Part shown: positions 31,586-41,626 of the stretch, one piece after another
How the letters are laid out: the number at the start of each line of letters is the position of its first letter
How positions within the stretch are numbered: position 1 is the first letter of the stretch
DNA from: Ilumatobacteraceae bacterium
GTDB lineage: Bacteria > Actinomycetota > Acidimicrobiia > Acidimicrobiales > Ilumatobacteraceae
DNA: 46,071 nt
Assembly: GCA_024644465.1 (NCBI GenBank)
Contig: JAHEKY010000005.1
Location: forward strand, 1 to 46,071
Direction: 5' to 3'
Program-made: the position numbers and the translations under genes
The notes under the pieces: generated by a model
The model's database searches: none
What the model saw: the letters and a program-made list of their open reading frames with translations, nothing else
Told to the model about the DNA's origin: nothing

Positions 31586-32539
31586 ATGCCGCCGCCGACG
31601 TCCGCCGATCTGCCCGCCGCCTTCGCCAACCGGGTCAGCCGCGACCTCGGCGTCGACATCCCGATCGTCCAGGCGCCGATGGGTTGGATCGCCCGTTCGC
31701 AGTTGGCGGCGGCGGTGTCGGCGACCGGCGCGTGCGGGGTGATCGAGACGTCGTCGGGCGAACTCGATGCGGTCAAGGACGAGATCAGGCTGATGCGTGA
31801 GCTGACCGACCGGCCGTTCGGGGTGAACATCGCGCAGGCATTCGTCCGCGACCCGGCGATCGCGGAGTTCGTCATCGACCAGGGCGTCAAGTTCGTCACG
31901 ACGTCCGCCGGCTCGCCGACGAAGTACACGTCGACGCTGAAGGCTGCCGGGCTGACCGTGTACCACGTCGTGCCGACACTGGCCGCTGCGCTGAAGGCTG
32001 TCGACGCCGGCGTCGACGGACTCGTCGTCGAAGGCGGCGAGGGCGGCGGGTTCAAGTCGCCGACGCCCGTGGCGACGATGGTCCTGCTGCCGCTCGTCCG
32101 CTCCCGCGTCGACGTGCCGATCATCGCAGCCGGCGGGATCGTCGACGGCGCCACGATGGCCGCCGCGTTCGCGCTCGGTGCGGAGGGCGTCCAGATGGGG
32201 ACCCGGATGGTGTCCGCCGCCGAATCCCCCGTTCACGACAACTGGAAGCAGGCGATCGTCGATGCGCGCGAGACCGACACGCTGTTCCTCAATCAGCGCC
32301 ACTCCCCCGCGCTGCGCGCGCTGCGCACCGAGCGGACCGAGGCGCTGCTCGACTCGACCGAGAACGTCTTCGGCGAGTTCGGCAACGCCAAGGCGCTGTA
32401 CTTCGGCGGCGACATGAACGCGGCGATCGCACTGTCGGGCCAGGTCGCCGGCCGAATCGACGCGGTCCGCCCCGTCGCCGACATCATCGCCGACACCGTT
32501 CGCGAGTTCGGCGAGACCGTGACCCGCCTCGCCGGCTGA
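31586..32539 (+). CDS. nitronate monooxygenase / enoyl-reductase-like flavoprotein
   Basis: 317 aa FMN-binding TIM-barrel of the NMO/2-nitropropane dioxygenase superfamily. Motifs: PIVQAPMGWIARSQLAAAVS at the N-terminus, the phosphate-binding VVEGGEGGGF, IIAAGGIVDGATMAAAFALG and GVQMGTRMVSA. It could oxidise alkyl nitronates or act as a FabK-like reductase; the catalytic His of class I NMOs is not obvious (the position reads TTSAGSP), so activity is uncertain. It is 16 bp downstream of the PhyH gene and likely co-transcribed. A GTG one codon before the ATG is an equally possible start. Confidence 0.8.
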   Translation: MPPPTSADLPAAFANRVSRDLGVDIPIVQAPMGWIARSQLAAAVSATGACGVIETSSGELDAVKDEIRLMRELTDRPFGVNIAQAFVRDPAIAEFVIDQGVKFVTTSAGSPTKYTSTLKAAGLTVYHVVPTLAAALKAVDAGVDGLVVEGGEGGGFKSPTPVATMVLLPLVRSRVDVPIIAAGGIVDGATMAAAFALGAEGVQMGTRMVSAAESPVHDNWKQAIVDARETDTLFLNQRHSPALRALRTERTEALLDSTENVFGEFGNAKALYFGGDMNAAIALSGQVAGRIDAVRPVADIIADTVREFGETVTRLAG

Positions 32540-32543
32540 GGCA

Positions 32544-32648
32544 TCAGCTGACATCCGTCGGGTAGGACGCGACAACGGTCGGAATGTCGTTCGTTGCGAC
32601 GTCGGCCCAGTTGGGGACGCAGGTGCGGTACTTCGTGATCTGTGCCAT
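32544..32648 (-). CDS. possible 34-residue ORF
   Basis: Reads MAQITKYRTC, then VPNWADVATN, then DIPTVVASYPTDVS, in a 156-bp intergenic gap. Codon third positions are mostly G/C, like genuine genes here. There is no Shine-Dalgarno and no -10 at a suitable distance, and its 5' part faces the promoter of the lipoprotein gene. It may be a chance frame in GC-rich DNA. Confidence 0.22.
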   Translation of the reverse strand: MAQITKYRTCVPNWADVATNDIPTVVASYPTDVS

Positions 32649-32680
32649 CGGAGAGGTCTCGCGCGCCGCGACGACCTGCG

Positions 32681-32686
32681 TATCCT
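32681..32686 (+). promoter_or_regulatory. possible -10 element TATCCT
   Basis: TATCCT ends 9 nt before the lipoprotein ATG at 32696, slightly wider than the 6-8 nt seen elsewhere. Confidence 0.4.
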
Positions 32687-32695
32687 GCACCGCGC

Positions 32696-33823
32696 ATGCT
32701 TCGTCTCCACCGATCGCTCTGCGCGTTCGTCGCCGTCGGACTCGCCGCGACCGCCTGCTCCGACTCCTCGTCCACGCCGTCGGCTGCGGACTTCGGGGCG
32801 GGCGACTTCAGCATTCGCGGCGGGCTCGACGCGCTGATCGTCCCGCCGGCGTTCGTCGGTGACGAGCGCCTCAGGGTCTCGGTGACCGACTTCGCAGGGG
32901 CGGCTGCCACGCTCGGTGTCGGCGTGCCACCGCCTGCAGCGGGCTTCCAGGTGTCCGAGCCCTGGATTCGGGCGCTCTTCAGCAGGTCGATCGCCGACGG
33001 CGGCACGGGGCTGCAGTTCGTTCTCCCTCGGGTGACCGGCGGTGGTGGCTTCCTCGACGAACCCGAGACGCTCATCGACGAGTTCGGGTGGTCGCCACTG
33101 GCGATCTCCGCGTTCGCCGAGGCCACGCAGTTCCCCGACTACGTGGTCGTGATGACGGGCGACCTCTCGTGGAGCGACACGGCGATCGACGTCGGTGACG
33201 GTGTGCGGTCGATCGGCGAGGGCGACGACTTCGCCCGATCCCTCAAGGATCGGACCGACCTGCGGCTCCTCGGCGAGCCGATCCGGGTGGGTGAGCGCGA
33301 CGGAATGATCGCGGCCGCGCCGTCCACGGCGGCGATGGCGGCATGGATCGCCGGCGACGCGCCGTCGCTTCGCGCCGACGACCGGTATGCCGCTGCGGCC
33401 GCCGCCCTCGACGATGCCGACGCGGTCCACGCCGACCTGCTCGGTGATTCTTTCGCGATCGGCGACATCGACGCAGAGATCATCGAGCTCGACGGCATCG
33501 ACATCGACGTCGATGCCGTGACGATCAATGAGCGCTTCGACGTCGTCGGGATCGGCGTCACGATCGCCGACGGGCACCTCGTCCAGACGATCGTCTACGT
33601 GTTCGCCGACGACGACGCCGCCCAACGCGCCGTCACCGAGGTCGACGAAGCCTGGAGCCGCGCCCGATTCGACGACCGCGACGTCCGGTCGCTGATCGAC
33701 GTCGGGCCGGCCGAGCGACGTGGTCGCACGGTCGTCGTCAGCGGTCCGCTCGCCGACGTAGTCGGGTCCAGGATCGGCTTGATCCTCGCGTCGAACCTGA
33801 CCACCGTCTTCCTGCATCGCTGA
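32696..33823 (+). CDS. lipoprotein of unknown function
   Basis: 375 aa. A lipoprotein signal ([23 protein letters not shown], shown here only as its boundaries: basic start, hydrophobic core, lipobox Cys about 21) is followed by a large acidic domain with many Asp-Ala repeats. I recognise no family. It contains one long Asp/Ile-rich segment ([20 protein letters not shown] split over about 255-275) and a C-terminal region ending in TTVFLHR. The in-frame upstream ATG at 32642 would put 18 charged residues before the signal and is rejected. It is probably an envelope protein, transcribed alone. Confidence 0.75.
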   Translation: MLRLHRSLCAFVAVGLAATACSDSSSTPSAADFGAGDFSIRGGLDALIVPPAFVGDERLRVSVTDFAGAAATLGVGVPPPAAGFQVSEPWIRALFSRSIADGGTGLQFVLPRVTGGGGFLDEPETLIDEFGWSPLAISAFAEATQFPDYVVVMTGDLSWSDTAIDVGDGVRSIGEGDDFARSLKDRTDLRLLGEPIRVGERDGMIAAAPSTAAMAAWIAGDAPSLRADDRYAAAAAALDDADAVHADLLGDSFAIGDIDAEIIELDGIDIDVDAVTINERFDVVGIGVTIADGHLVQTIVYVFADDDAAQRAVTEVDEAWSRARFDDRDVRSLIDVGPAERRGRTVVVSGPLADVVGSRIGLILASNLTTVFLHR

Positions 33824-33887
33824 ACGGTCGGCGTCGCCGATGAGATGCCGCCGATCCGCGACATGTCGACCGGGCACGCCCGCGGCA

Positions 33888-33893
33888 TATCCT
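33888..33893 (+). promoter_or_regulatory. possible -10 element TATCCT of ettA
   Basis: TATCCT predicts a start near 33900 and a leader of about 20 nt containing GAGGA just before the ATG at 33921. Confidence 0.4.
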
Positions 33894-33920
33894 GTCGCCC
33901 ACCCCTACGACGAGGACAAG

Positions 33921-35594
<1,674 letters not shown>

Positions 35595-35597
35595 ACC

Positions 35598-36464
35598 TCA
35601 GGCGCCGGCGACGTCGTCGAAGATCTGCCGCGCGAGCGCGGGGCGGTCGGTGTACACACCGTCGACGCCCATCTCGGCGAGCATCCGGAGGTCGTCGGCG
35701 TCGTTGACCGTCCACGTGAACACCGCGCCGCCGTGGCGGTGCGCATCCTCGACGATCGCGGCCGTGTCGAACCGCTGCCGGCTGAACGGAGGCTGGCCGA
35801 TCGGCGACGCCCAGCACCACGGTTCGCCCGAGACGATCGCTTCATTGCGGGCGGCGAGATCCCGGAACGTCGTCGTGATCGTGACACCGGGGCACACCGC
35901 CTGGAAGCCGTAGGTCGCGTCGTCCCGGTTCGACGACACGAACACCCGGTCCCGGCTCGCGGTTCGGTCGAGCACGGCGCACAGCTCGTCGGCGACCGAC
36001 GGCTCGGTCTGCTTGATCTCCAACGAGAAGCGGACGTCGGCGAACGCCAGCAACGCTTCCTCGACCGATGCGATCCGCACCGTGTCGGTCAACGGGTCGC
36101 CGGTCCACTTCGCAGCCGCGTCGAGCTGCGCGACGTCGCTCCACAGCGCCTCGTCGATCGGCCCCGAACCGTTCGTCGTGGTCGACAGCTCACGGTCGTG
36201 CCGCGCGACGACGACCCCGTCGGCGGTCATCCGGACGTCGAGATCGAGCACGTCGGCGCCTGCCTCCATGCCCCGGTAGAGGGCGTACATCGTGTTCGAC
36301 GGCGCCATCTCGTTGCCGCCCGCATGGGCGATGACCAGGGGCGGGCTGCTGCGATACGGGCTGGGGTCACACGCGGCCTCCACCTCGGCGATCGCCGCAG
36401 AACACGACGTGAGCAGGACGAGCCCGGTGAACACCGCAGAGCCACACAGACGACGTCGACGCAC
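35598..36464 (-). CDS. glycerophosphodiester phosphodiesterase lipoprotein
   Basis: 288 aa. From the GTG at 36464 the protein starts with basic VRRRRLC, a short hydrophobic core and the lipobox LLTSC (Cys21), so it is likely membrane-anchored outside the cell. GDPD motifs: VIAHAGGNEMAPSNT (H47), LDLDVRMTADGVVVARHDREL (H89-D90), SLEIKQ and the C-terminal FTWTVND...GVYTDRP. It hydrolyses glycerophosphodiesters to glycerol-3-phosphate and alcohol. The usual HRG triad reads HAGG and the usual ExD reads LDLD, both changes at conserved positions, so activity or specificity may differ. TAGCGT 8 nt before this GTG supports the start. Confidence 0.88.
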   Translation of the reverse strand: MRRRRLCGSAVFTGLVLLTSCSAAIAEVEAACDPSPYRSSPPLVIAHAGGNEMAPSNTMYALYRGMEAGADVLDLDVRMTADGVVVARHDRELSTTTNGSGPIDEALWSDVAQLDAAAKWTGDPLTDTVRIASVEEALLAFADVRFSLEIKQTEPSVADELCAVLDRTASRDRVFVSSNRDDATYGFQAVCPGVTITTTFRDLAARNEAIVSGEPWCWASPIGQPPFSRQRFDTAAIVEDAHRHGGAVFTWTVNDADDLRMLAEMGVDGVYTDRPALARQIFDDVAGA

Positions 36465-36472
36465 GGGTACCG

Positions 36473-36478
36473 ACGCTA
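36473..36478 (-). promoter_or_regulatory. -10 element TAGCGT
   Basis: Minus-strand TAGCGT ends 8 nt before the GTG at 36464 of the GDPD gene. Confidence 0.55.
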
Positions 36479-36554
36479 GATCGACCGGCGGCCCGCCGAT
36501 CGGCACCGTTCGGCGAGTTCCGCCATCGTTTCGCAGTGCTGGCAGACTGCGAGG

Positions 36555-37304
36555 ATGCCGCCGGAGTCAGACGCCCAGCTCGCGACGCGCCTGGCGACGC
36601 AGGCCGGCGAGCGCCTCGTCGGGCTGCGCGCGGAGCTGTTCGCGGCGGGCGCGTCGATGTGGGACGTCCGCGACGCGGGTGACGCCGCAGCGCAGAAGTT
36701 CCTCGCCGAGGAACTCGGGCTGCTGCGACCGCACGACGCGGTGCTGTCCGAAGAGGGGCTGGAGGATCCGCGCCGCTACGACGCCGACCGTGTCTGGATC
36801 GTCGACCCGCTCGATGGCACGCGCGAGTACGGCGAAGCCGGGCGACACGACTGGGCGGTCCACGTGGCGCTGTGGGACGGCGACCGGTTCGGTGCCGGCG
36901 CAGTCAGCCTGCCGGCCCTCGGGGTCACGTTCTCGACCGAACCTGCGGCGCCGATGCCCGCTGCCGAGCGGGAGCGACCGCTGCTCGTCACGTCGCGTAG
37001 CCGGGCACCGTATGCGGCGGTGCTCGTCGCCGAGGGGCTCGGCTGCGATGCCGTCCGGCTCGGCTCGGCAGGCGCGAAGGCGATGGCGGTCGTCATGGGC
37101 GAGGCGGACATCTACGTCCACGATGGCGGGATGTACCAGTGGGACTCGGCCGCACCGGCCGCGGTTGCGTTGGCCGCCGGGTTCCACGCCAGCCGGATCG
37201 ACGGATCGCCGCTCGTCTACAACGCTCGCGACCCGTGGCTGCCCGACTTCTTCGTCTGTCGACCCGAACTCGCCGACGACGTGCTCAGATCGATCTGGGG
37301 ATGA
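36555..37304 (+). CDS. inositol-monophosphatase-family phosphatase (CysQ-like)
   Basis: 249 aa. Metal site: LSEEGLEDP (about residue 68) and VWIVDPLDGTREYGEAG (about 80-96), plus a C-terminal QWDSAAPAAVALAAG. The HDWAVHVALW block after DGT resembles actinobacterial CysQ, which removes the 3'-phosphate of PAP/PAPS and also hydrolyses inositol monophosphate. The ATG (37301) of the following enoyl-CoA hydratase overlaps its stop (ATGA), so they are coupled. CAGACT 6 nt upstream of the ATG is a weak -10. Confidence 0.83.
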   Translation: MPPESDAQLATRLATQAGERLVGLRAELFAAGASMWDVRDAGDAAAQKFLAEELGLLRPHDAVLSEEGLEDPRRYDADRVWIVDPLDGTREYGEAGRHDWAVHVALWDGDRFGAGAVSLPALGVTFSTEPAAPMPAAERERPLLVTSRSRAPYAAVLVAEGLGCDAVRLGSAGAKAMAVVMGEADIYVHDGGMYQWDSAAPAAVALAAGFHASRIDGSPLVYNARDPWLPDFFVCRPELADDVLRSIWG

Positions 37305-38128
37305 GCGCGGCGAACGGCGAACTGACGGCGATCCGCTGGGAGATCGACGGCGCAGTCGCGACCGTCTGGCTGCACCGCCCGCACCGCCACAACGCCTGGA
37401 CCGGCCGGATGCACGCCGAGTACCGCAGCGTGCTCGCCGAGCTGGAGCACCGGCCCGAGCTGCGCGCGGTCGTCGTGACCGGCACGCCCCCCGCGTTCTG
37501 CGTCGGCGGCGATTCGGCGGCACTCGCCGGCCACGTCGACAAGGGTGGATACGACACGGGCCTGCCGGCCGAAGTCGCCCGGCCGGGCGGCGGCGACCGC
37601 CTCGACGCCGACTTCGCGTGGCAGTTCGGCTACCGGCTGCCGATCATCGCCGCGGTCAACGGCGCGTGCGCCGGCGTCGCCCTCGCGCTCGTCACGTTCT
37701 GCGACCTGCGGTTCGCCGCTGCCGACGCGAAGGTCACCACCGCCGCCCCTCGGCTGGGTCTGCCCGCCGAGTACGGGCTGAGTTGGACGCTGCCACGCCT
37801 CGTCGGCGTCACGCGCGCGAACGACCTGCTGCTGTCGGGGCGCGCCATCAGCGCGGCGGCCACCGCGGACTGGGGGCTGTGGAACGGCATCGAGGCGGAC
37901 GGCGAAGCGGCGCTGCGCGCCGCACGCGACTACGCCCGCGAACTCGCCCGGACGACCGGACCGCTCGCCGTGACGGCGACCAAGCGACAGATCGTCCGTG
38001 ATCTGCTGCGCCACGACCCTGCCGCCTCGGTGGGCGAGTCGATCGAGTTGCTCGACGAAGCGATGCGGACGGACGAGTATGCCGAGGGCGTCGCTGCGTT
38101 GACGGAGAAGCGGTCACCCCGGTTCTGA
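37301..38128 (+). CDS. enoyl-CoA hydratase/isomerase family protein
   Basis: 275 aa crotonase. Conserved pieces: WLHRPHRHNAW near the N-terminus, VVVTGTPPAFCVGGD (oxyanion/CoA site), AAVNGACAGVALALVTFCD (second oxyanion Gly), RLGLPAEYGLSWTLPRLVG (catalytic-loop Glu). It probably hydrates 2-enoyl-CoA in fatty-acid or amino-acid degradation; exact chain length unknown. Its start overlaps the phosphatase gene by 4 bp, and its end overlaps the convergent CaiB gene by 15 bp. The N-terminus (MSAANGELTAIRWEIDG) fits the usual crotonase start. Confidence 0.88.
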   Translation: MSAANGELTAIRWEIDGAVATVWLHRPHRHNAWTGRMHAEYRSVLAELEHRPELRAVVVTGTPPAFCVGGDSAALAGHVDKGGYDTGLPAEVARPGGGDRLDADFAWQFGYRLPIIAAVNGACAGVALALVTFCDLRFAAADAKVTTAAPRLGLPAEYGLSWTLPRLVGVTRANDLLLSGRAISAAATADWGLWNGIEADGEAALRAARDYARELARTTGPLAVTATKRQIVRDLLRHDPAASVGESIELLDEAMRTDEYAEGVAALTEKRSPRF

Positions 38129-39280
38129 GCCGAATCCGCGCGCGACGACGTCGGCGGTGTGTTCACCGAGGTGGGGCACGGGTCCGGCCGGCATGTCGAA
38201 GCCCGCGAAGTCGACCGGCGTGCGAACGGCGCGAAACGGTGCCTCGCCGTCGCGTGGTGTCATCTCGACGAACCCGTGCTGGGCCTGGGGGTCGGCGATG
38301 ACGTCCTCGATCGTCTGCACCGGCGCCCACCACACGTCGTGCTGGTCGAATCGCTCGCCCCATTCGGCCGCCGAGCGAGTCGCGAAGGCTGCGTCGAGTT
38401 CGGCGATCAGCGCCTCGCAGTGCTCCATCCGGCCCGGTGCCGTGTCGAAGCGCTCGTCGCCGCCGAGATCGGGCCGCTCGATCGCGTCGAGCACCTTCGG
38501 CCAGTGTCGGTCCGCTTCGAGGCAGATCAGCCAGAACAACCGGTCGTCGCCGGCGCGGTAGACGTTGATCAACGGGGCCCGGTTGCGCTCGCGAGATCGC
38601 GTCCGTTCGCGCCGGTCGAACCGGAGCTTGATGCCCATGTCCCACGCGATCGAGTACATCCCCGACCGCAGCAGGCTCGTGCTGACGAACCCCCCGCTGC
38701 CGGTTCGTTCGCGCTCGACGAGCTTCGCCATCACGCCCGCGGCAAGTGTCATGCCCGTCTGATGATCGCCCGTGCCGGAGCGCAGGGCCGGAGGCATCTC
38801 CCCCGGCGGAACCGACGTGTGGGCGAATCCGGAGCGCGCCCAGAACGCGCCGATGTCGTAGCCCGCGCGGTCCGCATCGGGGCCGTCGAGCCCGTACCCG
38901 GTGATCGCGCCGTAGACGAGGTGGGGGTGCCGTGCGCCGACCGCCTCGTGATCGAACCCGAGCCGCCGCAGCGCGGCCTGGCGCATGTTCGTGACCAGCA
39001 CGTCGGCGGAGGCGAGCAGCCGGTCGAGCACCGCCACGCCGTCGTCGGACCGGAGATCGAGCACGGCGGACCGCTTGCCGCGATTGTCGACCTCGAACGG
39101 CGGGACGGGGATCGTACTGTCGACGCCGACCGCGCCGAAGATGCCACGCTGCGGGTCGCCCGCCGCCGGCTCGACCTTGATCACGTCGGCGCCCCAGTCG
39201 GCCATGATGCCGGCGGCGGCGGGCCCGGCGACCCACACCCCGAGCTCGACGACCTTGATCCCCTCCAGCGGACCGCTCAC
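38114..39280 (-). CDS. CaiB/BaiF family CoA-transferase
   Basis: 388 aa family III CoA-transferase. MADWGADVIKVEP is the CoA-binding turn, VDNRGKRSAVLDL and VTNMRQAALRRLG follow the family order, and D172 in SGTGDHQTG is equivalent to the aspartate (Asp169 in formyl-CoA transferase) that forms the acyl-enzyme anhydride. It therefore looks like a transferase, unlike the racemase at 14.2 kb. Substrate unknown. GTG start; the VOC protein gene ends 13 bp upstream, forming a two-gene operon. Confidence 0.9.
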   Translation of the reverse strand: MSGPLEGIKVVELGVWVAGPAAAGIMADWGADVIKVEPAAGDPQRGIFGAVGVDSTIPVPPFEVDNRGKRSAVLDLRSDDGVAVLDRLLASADVLVTNMRQAALRRLGFDHEAVGARHPHLVYGAITGYGLDGPDADRAGYDIGAFWARSGFAHTSVPPGEMPPALRSGTGDHQTGMTLAAGVMAKLVERERTGSGGFVSTSLLRSGMYSIAWDMGIKLRFDRRERTRSRERNRAPLINVYRAGDDRLFWLICLEADRHWPKVLDAIERPDLGGDERFDTAPGRMEHCEALIAELDAAFATRSAAEWGERFDQHDVWWAPVQTIEDVIADPQAQHGFVEMTPRDGEAPFRAVRTPVDFAGFDMPAGPVPHLGEHTADVVARGFGSEPG

Positions 39281-39293
39281 GACCGTGCCGCGA

Positions 39294-39758
39294 TCACGAC
39301 AGCGCCTCGATCACGTCATCCGGGGCCTGGATCAGCTCGATGAGCACCCCTTCACCGGACCGGGGTGACTCGTCGTTCCCCTTCGGGTGGACGAAGCACA
39401 CGTCGTGTCCGCCGGCCCCGCGACGGATGCCGCCCGGCGTGAACCGCAGCCCCTGCGCCTGCAGCCAGCCGACGGCCGCGGCGAGGTCGTCGACCCACAG
39501 ACCGATGTGGTTCAGCGGCGGCGAGTGCACGCGGGGCGCCCGGTCGGGGTCCAGCGGTTGCATCAGGTCGATCTCGACCGCGTGCGGTCCGTGCCCGAGC
39601 CGGAGGATGTCCTCGTCGACGTTCTCGGCCTCGCTGACGTACTCGCCGACCTTGCCGATGCCGAACAGACCGGTCCAGAGGTCCGCCAGCGCCTGCTTGT
39701 CGACGCCGCCGACTGCGATCTGCTGGATTCCGAGCACCGTGAACGGGCGAGCTGTCAT
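39294..39758 (-). CDS. VOC-family protein (possible methylmalonyl-CoA epimerase-like)
   Basis: 154 aa, two beta-alpha-beta-beta-beta modules of a vicinal-oxygen-chelate protein. [13 protein letters not shown] occupies the first metal-ligand position (usually His, here Gln), then [12 protein letters not shown] (His) and GVLIELIQ (Glu). It resembles acyl-CoA epimerase/lactoylglutathione lyase relatives. Being upstream of a CaiB transferase in one operon, a role on a methyl-branched or hydroxyacyl-CoA is inferred. CAACAT six bases before the ATG is a weak -10. Confidence 0.82.
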   Translation of the reverse strand: MTARPFTVLGIQQIAVGGVDKQALADLWTGLFGIGKVGEYVSEAENVDEDILRLGHGPHAVEIDLMQPLDPDRAPRVHSPPLNHIGLWVDDLAAAVGWLQAQGLRFTPGGIRRGAGGHDVCFVHPKGNDESPRSGEGVLIELIQAPDDVIEALS

Positions 39759-39795
39759 CCGCCGATGTTGCCACGGCGCCGCGCGGCCGGCCCGA

Positions 39796-39912
39796 TCAGG
39801 CGTCGGGGTTCGCGACCCGTGCAGGTCGCAGCACCGCTCGCTTGCGGAACAGCCCGGCGGCCATCGCCGACAACACGCCGATCTCGGCCACGGTGAAGAA
39901 CACGACGCTCAT
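39796..39912 (-). CDS. possible 38-residue single-span membrane protein
   Basis: Reads [20 protein letters not shown] followed by [18 protein letters not shown]: one hydrophobic helix of about 18 residues and a basic tail, a layout common in genuine small membrane proteins. It fills half of a 230-bp gap between the VOC and AarF genes. No clear Shine-Dalgarno and only a poor -10 (GATGAC) is present. Composition is GC3-rich like its neighbours. Confidence 0.35.
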   Translation of the reverse strand: MSVVFFTVAEIGVLSAMAAGLFRKRAVLRPARVANPDA

Positions 39913-39988
39913 GGTGTCGTCATCGGCACGCGCGAGGTCACACTTGACGCGCAATGTGGTTTGGCCTCGGACCCGGCATCCTGGTGGC

Positions 39989-41602
39989 ATGTCGTCCGTG
40001 TCCCCCGCTCCCGCCAGCGACCGCCGGTGGGCCGCGTTCACCGAAGAGGGCCCGTGGGAGATCGAACGATCCGACGCTCGCTGGCTCGAACTGGCGTCGA
40101 CCCTGCGACGCCGCGCCCAGGCCGAGGTCCCGACGCTGACGAAGCCGTCGGCGCTCCCACCGGGGCTCCGCGTACTGACCGTGTCGACCCGCCTCGCACG
40201 CGCCGTCGTCCCCTGGGTGATCGGCAAGCGGCGCGGTCGATACCCGCAGCCGGCAGACAGCCGGGCCGTCATCTCGCGACGGCTCCGTCTCGCTGCGGAG
40301 GCACTCGGGCCGACGTACATCAAACTGGGGCAGATCATCTCCTCGGGGGACGGGCTCTTCCCGGCCGAGCTGGTCGCAGAGTTCAAGCGCTGCCGCGACC
40401 AGGTCCCCGCCGAACCGTTCGATGTCGTTCGGCTGACCGTCGAACAGGATCTCGGCGCCCGGCTCGAGGACGTGTTCGAGTCCTTCGACGAGACTGCGCT
40501 CGCTGCGGCCTCGATCGCCCAGGTGCACGCGGCCCGGTTGAAGACGGGCGAGGACGTCGTCGTCAAGGTGCAGCGCCCTGCCGTCGCGACGTTCGTCCGC
40601 CAGGACCTCCGGGTGATGGCGTGGCTCGCCCCGCACCTCGTCGGCCGCATCCCGGTGTCGTCGCTGGCGAACCCGCCGGCGCTCGTCGAACTGTTCGCCG
40701 AGACGATCGTCGAGGAACTCGACTTCCGGATGGAGGCGGCGAACATGCTCGACGTCGCCGCGATGCTGCACGATCTCGGGCAGGACCGGTACGTCGTGCC
40801 CCGCCCCCATCCCCGGCTCGTCACCCGTCGCGTCCTGGTGATGGAGCGGGTGTCCGGCTTCAACTTCGACGACGCGGCCGGGATGCAGCAGGCCGGCATC
40901 GACACCGAAGACGTCATCCGCACGGCGATGATCGCGTTCATGGAGGGTGCCGTCGTCGAGGGGATCTTCCACGGCGACCTCCACGGCGGGAACCTGTTCG
41001 TGATGGACGACGGCCGGACCGCACTACTCGACTACGGCATCGTGGGCCGGCTCACGGGCGCTCGCCGCAATGCGTTCCTCCGGCTGATGCTCGGTGCGAC
41101 GACGAACGACCTACGGGGCCAGATGGCAGCGCTGCGCGACCTCGGCGCACTCCCGGCCGACACCGACCTCGACGCCGTGATCCGCGACTTGCGCCTCGAC
41201 GAGCAGGTGATCGACCCGACGACGCTGACGGGTGAGGAGATGGTGCAGGAGGTCCAGCGCGTCGTCAAGGCGCTGCTCGGCTACGGCGCGAAGCTGCCGA
41301 AGGAGCTGATGCTGTACGTCAAGAACCTCGTGTTCCTCGACGGTGCGATCGCCCGGCTCGCGCCGGAGCTCGACCTGATCGGCGAAGTCGCCAACATCTC
41401 GATGCTGTTCGCCGCAAAGCACGGCGAGCGACTCGGCCGCGAACTCGGCGTCGACCCGAACGCCGTCGAGTTCGACCTCGACGGGGTCAAGGCGAGCATG
41501 GGCCTCGACCCGAGCGTCGATTCGCTGACGTATCGCGAGCTGCAGGAGCGCCGCGCACTGATCCAACGGCGGATGCAGGCCCACGTCGAGTCGACCCGCT
41601 GA
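39989..41602 (+). CDS. AarF/UbiB/ABC1 atypical kinase family protein
   Basis: 537 aa. Family motifs in order: YIKLGQIISS (KxGQ, about 111-115), ALAAASIAQVH (172-180; Ala-rich nucleotide loop), VVVKVQRP (190-197), EELDFRMEAANML, HGDLHGGNLF and LLDYGIVG. The Ala-rich loop and KxGQ lid are the hallmarks of the UbiB clade, which favour ATPase over kinase activity and act in quinone/lipid pathways. The C-terminal 170 residues are helical without an obvious TM, unlike UbiB proper. The function in this organism, which should use menaquinone, is unknown. It lies 24 bp before nucS. Confidence 0.87.
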   Translation: MSSVSPAPASDRRWAAFTEEGPWEIERSDARWLELASTLRRRAQAEVPTLTKPSALPPGLRVLTVSTRLARAVVPWVIGKRRGRYPQPADSRAVISRRLRLAAEALGPTYIKLGQIISSGDGLFPAELVAEFKRCRDQVPAEPFDVVRLTVEQDLGARLEDVFESFDETALAAASIAQVHAARLKTGEDVVVKVQRPAVATFVRQDLRVMAWLAPHLVGRIPVSSLANPPALVELFAETIVEELDFRMEAANMLDVAAMLHDLGQDRYVVPRPHPRLVTRRVLVMERVSGFNFDDAAGMQQAGIDTEDVIRTAMIAFMEGAVVEGIFHGDLHGGNLFVMDDGRTALLDYGIVGRLTGARRNAFLRLMLGATTNDLRGQMAALRDLGALPADTDLDAVIRDLRLDEQVIDPTTLTGEEMVQEVQRVVKALLGYGAKLPKELMLYVKNLVFLDGAIARLAPELDLIGEVANISMLFAAKHGERLGRELGVDPNAVEFDLDGVKASMGLDPSVDSLTYRELQERRALIQRRMQAHVESTR

Positions 41603-41626
41603 ACACGCGGGTAACGTCGCTCCCCG

